In this document: piece after piece, positions 61,291 through 64,000 of the stretch
How positions within the stretch are numbered: the first letter of the stretch is position 1
How the letters are laid out: each line of letters begins with the position of its first letter
Source: Candidatus Kapaibacterium thiocyanatum
GTDB taxonomy: Bacteria > Bacteroidota > Ignavibacteria > Kapaibacteriales > Kapaibacteriaceae
Direction of reading: 5' to 3'
Assembly: GCA_001899175.1 (NCBI GenBank)
Contig: MKVH01000008.1
Location: forward strand, 1 to 64,000
Length of the DNA: 64,000 nucleotides
Notes under the pieces: model-generated
Seen by the model: the letters and a program-made list of their open reading frames with translations, nothing else
Told to the model about the DNA's origin: nothing
Databases searched by the model: none
Translations under genes and position numbers: made by a program

Positions 61291-61759
61291 ATGGACGGAC
61301 CGGAATTCGTCTACGTCGCCTATATCGCCACGACGCCGGACAAGCTGTAGCAGTCTCACATCGGGAGCGATCACGAGACTCTACTGGTACGATCGGCGCA
61401 TCGAGTCGGAGTGGAGCGTCGGTTCTCCCGTACGGTTCTACGATGGAGACTCGAATGTCGTGACCGATGAAGGGAAGGTCTTCCAAACCGATCCTACACG
61501 TCGCCTTTCCTACAGTTTCCGCCCTGTGTTCGATGATGAGGTGCAGGAGATGGGAACATCGCGCGTCAGCTTCACCATGGAGCCCGTCGATGGTATGATG
61601 AAACTCACCCTCGTACACGACGAACTCCGGAGTGAGGAAGAAGTTGCCGGATTCCGTGAGGGATGGTCGCCGATCCTTTCATCGCTCAAGACCCTTCTCG
61701 AAACGAACAAGCCCCTGCCTCGCATCAAGGCACTGGAAGAACGAGGCAGGTCGAAGTGA
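61291..61759 (+). pseudogene. AHSA1/SRPBCC-domain gene with a nonsense mutation and a frameshift
   Basis: From ATG 61291 (GGAG upstream) the frame gives DGPEFVYVAYIATTPDKL and then TAG, where the family has Trp (TGG). After a few bases the match goes on in another frame (LTSGAITRLYWYDRRIE, SEWSVGSPVRFYDGD), continuing into the intact C-terminal half (DEGKVFQTDPTRRLSYSF to the stop at 61759). A lost 2-nt unit in a TCTC run explains the shift. AHSA1 proteins of this kind bind small hydrophobic ligands and often pair with an ArsR regulator, which is not seen here. Confidence 0.8.
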
Positions 61760-61790
61760 TTCGGGAACTTCTCGTTCATATGTGATGATA

Positions 61791-61931
61791 GGGTCCGTGA
61801 ATGTGACGCCGACCCCGCATCGTCGGTCGATCAACCGACAATGAGGCGAATGCACGGACCCATTCAGTACTGTTGTCACGAAGTGCTCCCATACCGTCAC
61901 GTATACGTTGTCGATGGTTCATTGACAACGT
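61791..61931. repeat. Two nested hairpins in a gene-free stretch
   Basis: GGGTCCGTG (61791-61799) pairs with CACGGACCC (61853-61861) and encloses a GTCGGT/ACCGAC stem (61822-61839). ACGTTGTC (61905-61912) pairs with GACAACGT (61924-61931). No gene lies between 61760 and 62048. Confidence 0.65.
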
Positions 61932-61990
61932 ACTCGGTCGGATGTGTCGGTTCGACCTGGTCCTATCGGAGCCATATCATCCCGTAACGT

Positions 61991-62026
61991 GAAACGGCGT
62001 ATGGCTTGCCGCCGATACGCCGTTTC
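61991..62026 (-). terminator. Hairpin after the peroxiredoxin gene
   Basis: A perfect 12-bp stem, GAAACGGCGTAT / ATACGCCGTTTC, 22 bases past the stop at 62049. No clear T-run. Confidence 0.6.
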
Positions 62027-62048
62027 CGAACGATGTCGATGATGCCGA

Positions 62049-62687
62049 TCAAAGGTTCGGCTGCGGAGTCATGCGGAGATAGGGCTTTACTTCGGTGAAG
62101 CCCTTGGGGAACTGCTCCATGGCCTGCTCGTTCGTTACGGCGGGAACGATGACGCAGTCGTCGCCGTTCTTCCAGTTCGCCGGCGTGGCCACCTTGTAGT
62201 AGGCCGTGAGCTGGAGCGAGTCGATCACACGCAGCAGCTCGTCGAAGTTGCGCCCCGTCGATGCAGGATAGGTGATCATGAGCTTCACCTTCTTGTCCGG
62301 ACCGATGATGAAGACCGAGCGTACCGTTGCCTTCTCGCTCGCATTGGGATGGATCATATCGTACAGCTCGGAGACATGGCGATCCTCATCCGCGATGATG
62401 GGGAAGTTCACCGTCGTGTGCTGTGTCTCGTTGATATCCTTGATCCACGATGCGTGGGAGTCGAGGGGGTCGACGCTGAGGGCGACAACCTTGACGTTAC
62501 GCTTGTCGAACTCACTCCTGTACCTGGCTACCGTACCGAGTTCGGTCGTGCATACCGGAGTGAAGTCCGCGGGATGGGAGAAGAGTACGCCCCATGTATC
62601 GCCGAGCCATTCATGGAAACGTATCGGTCCTTCGGAGGATTCCGCATTGAAGTCCGGGGCGGTGTCGCCCAGTCTGATCGTTGCCAT
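62049..62687 (-). CDS. 1-Cys peroxiredoxin (Prx6 type)
   Basis: 212 aa from ATG 62687. ATIRLGDTAPDFNAESSEG, then the peroxidatic motif SHPADFTPVCTTELGTVARY (the T/Ser/Cys active site), VVALSVDPLDSHASWIKDIN, TVRSVFIIGPDKKVKLMITY and the C-terminal Prx6 extension with LQLTAYYKVATPANWKNGDD. There is no second redox Cys, so it is 1-Cys. It reduces peroxides in the cytosol. Like dps it is an oxidative-stress gene, but there is no shared operon. Confidence 0.95.
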   Translation of the reverse strand: MATIRLGDTAPDFNAESSEGPIRFHEWLGDTWGVLFSHPADFTPVCTTELGTVARYRSEFDKRNVKVVALSVDPLDSHASWIKDINETQHTTVNFPIIADEDRHVSELYDMIHPNASEKATVRSVFIIGPDKKVKLMITYPASTGRNFDELLRVIDSLQLTAYYKVATPANWKNGDDCVIVPAVTNEQAMEQFPKGFTEVKPYLRMTPQPNL

Positions 62688-62820
62688 AGCGGTGATGAAC
62701 AGTGAAGTGGGAAAAATGTTGCCCCAGGAAGGGAAGGACCAAAATACATCGACGATCCAGGTTGTCGCGCGACCCATTCACGAAGGTTCCGACCATCCGG
62801 GGTTTTCATATTCTTGCGTC

Positions 62821-64000
62821 ATGAATCGTACATCCGCACTCGCATTCGCGTCGTTCCTGATGTTGTCGGTAACCACACTGACAGGACAGCAGCGGCGAAG
62901 CATCGAAAAAATCGATGCCCAACTGAAGTTATGGATCGGAAATCCGCACCTGGTTCTCGAACGGCAGACGCCCTTGCCCGCGAATGCCGTGGCTGCGGCG
63001 CCCGTCATCTCCGTGATCTTCAAGACGAAAGAGACGGATGTCCGCAGCCTCGTCGAACGCCATGGGGGTACCTTGCGGTCCGTCATGGGAAGCATCTGCA
63101 CCGCCGATCTGCCGTTGGACGCCATTACTGGCTTCGCTGCAGAGCCGGACGTCGTGCGCGTGGAGTCACCGCAACCGATGCAACTCCACAACGATACCGG
63201 ACGGCGGCTCATCGGTGCGGACAAGGTGTCCAGTGGCGCGTTGCCCGGTAGTATGTCGTTCACGGGAAAGGGTATCATCGTGGGTGTCGTGGACACAGGT
63301 CTCGACTTTCTCCATCCGGACTTCCGCAAGAAGGACGACACGACGAAGACACGTGTGTTGTCGATCTGGGATCAGACGGCGTCCGGCGGCATTCCACCAT
63401 CGGAACCCGGATACGGGTCGGAATGGACCATGCAGCAGATCCAGACGGAGCTCGAATCTTCGCCCGGAATCGTCACGCAGCGCGACAGTGCGGGACATGG
63501 TACGCATGTGATGGGAACGGCAGGCGGACTGCGCGGAGTGGCCTACGATGCAGACCTGATGATGGTGAAGACGCGTCTCGTGGGTAATGGCGATTATACG
63601 TTCTCCAATTCCGTCAAGACCCTCGATGCCGTCAACTACATCTACCGGAAAGCACGCGCTCTCGGTCGTCCGGCAGTGGTGAATCTCAGTCTCGGCTTCG
63701 TCTTCGGTGCGCCGCACGATGGCACCAGTCTTTTCGAGCAGGGTCTGGACCAGATGACCGGTAGTGGCCGCGGCTTCATCGTCTGTGCCTCCGCCGGTAA
63801 TGAAGGCGGGAGCTTCAGTCATCATGGCGGTTATCCTATATCCGATGACTCGGTGTGGACCTACATCAACACGCTGAATGGGGCAACGTGGTATGGAGTG
63901 AACGAGGCGAAGTACGACGACAGTCTCTCGATCGCGGTATCTCTCGACAGCATCAAGGCGAGTTTCCGCGGTTCGGGAGCGATCGGGCAGAAGAACATGT
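62821..64000 (+). CDS. Subtilisin-like (S8) serine protease, 3' end outside the window
   Basis: Reads open from ATG 62821 to the window end (393 codons so far). A signal peptide (ALAFASFLMLSVTTLTGQ) and an inhibitor-like propeptide (VISVIFKTKETDVRSLVERH and LPLDAITGFAAEPDVVRVES) come first. The catalytic domain follows: GIIVGVVDTGLDFLHPDFR (Asp), DSAGHGTHVMGTAGG (His) and VVNLSLGFVFGAPHDG with CASAGNEGG (oxyanion Asn). The catalytic Ser must lie to the right of the window. An exported protease, possibly another T9SS substrate. Confidence 0.9.
   Translation, partial: MNRTSALAFASFLMLSVTTLTGQQRRSIEKIDAQLKLWIGNPHLVLERQTPLPANAVAAAPVISVIFKTKETDVRSLVERHGGTLRSVMGSICTADLPLDAITGFAAEPDVVRVESPQPMQLHNDTGRRLIGADKVSSGALPGSMSFTGKGIIVGVVDTGLDFLHPDFRKKDDTTKTRVLSIWDQTASGGIPPSEPGYGSEWTMQQIQTELESSPGIVTQRDSAGHGTHVMGTAGGLRGVAYDADLMMVKTRLVGNGDYTFSNSVKTLDAVNYIYRKARALGRPAVVNLSLGFVFGAPHDGTSLFEQGLDQMTGSGRGFIVCASAGNEGGSFSHHGGYPISDDSVWTYINTLNGATWYGVNEAKYDDSLSIAVSLDSIKASFRGSGAIGQKNM

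Noticed and set aside
1-64000. tRNA, rRNA or transposase genes
   Set aside because: I looked for them along the window and saw no cloverleaf, rRNA core or transposase motif that I could support.

Overview
The window reads like a chromosome segment of a free-living bacterium from the Bacteroidota/Chlorobi assemblage; a Kapabacteria- or Ignavibacteria-like lineage is my best guess. The signs are type IX secretion (T9SS) sorting tails on several large exported proteins, a bacillithiol-type BshB1 deacetylase, an RNase H with an N-terminal viroplasmin-like domain, a DUF2795 protein, TonB and BamA-type outer-membrane proteins, and many starts without a Shine-Dalgarno sequence. By eye most of it is GC-rich. 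The exception is about 1.8-5.5 kb, which is clearly more AT-rich and carries a phage-type BRO antirepressor and a small XRE repressor. No rRNA or tRNA gene was recognised.

Layout. 0-20.2 kb is an accessory region. It holds four copies of a two-gene secreted cassette (A, about 345 aa with a T9SS-like tail, followed by B, about 146 aa and Cys-rich) at 0.2-1.7, 12.9-14.4, 14.8-16.3 and 16.8-18.3 kb. Two of the B genes are broken. Between cassettes 1 and 2 lie the low-GC island, a 68-repeat type I-E-like CRISPR array (5660-9775), dps, an M42 peptidase and a Cys-rich exported protein. Three decayed CRISPR remnants flank the cassettes: one forward at 32-121 and two inverted at 18432-18519 and 19905-20116. 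All of their spacers are exactly 32 nt. No cas gene is in the window. A short palindrome recurs upstream of cassettes 2-4 and of a broken lipoprotein gene.

20.2-37.1 kb is mostly core: DUF486 and bestrophin-like membrane proteins, a gene-free stretch with tandem DnaA-box-like 9-mers and DnaA-trio-like triplets (candidate oriC), serS, a glycosyltransferase, a T9SS arylsulfotransferase-like protein, the mnmE-GNAT-mnmG run with two perfect parS sites in front of mnmG, birA, coaX, an isoaspartyl peptidase, a BamA/TamA-like protein, a DUF2795 protein and ispD.

37.1-48.9 kb is a cell-surface block: a giant Ig-like T9SS protein, two more arylsulfotransferase-like proteins around a BNR-type propeller protein, and a TonB-dependent receptor. 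48.9-57.7 kb carries a glycosyltransferase, mraY, murF and rsmH from the cell-wall cluster, then a tightly overlapping bshB1-rpiB-dut run, an RNase HI and comM. 57.7-64 kb has an RmlD-like reductase, a divergent tetR/doxX pair, a VOC protein, a broken AHSA1 gene, a 1-Cys peroxiredoxin and the start of a subtilisin-like protease that runs off the end.

Gene functions are called from motifs and family memory only. Nothing was searched or computed beyond reading the sequence.
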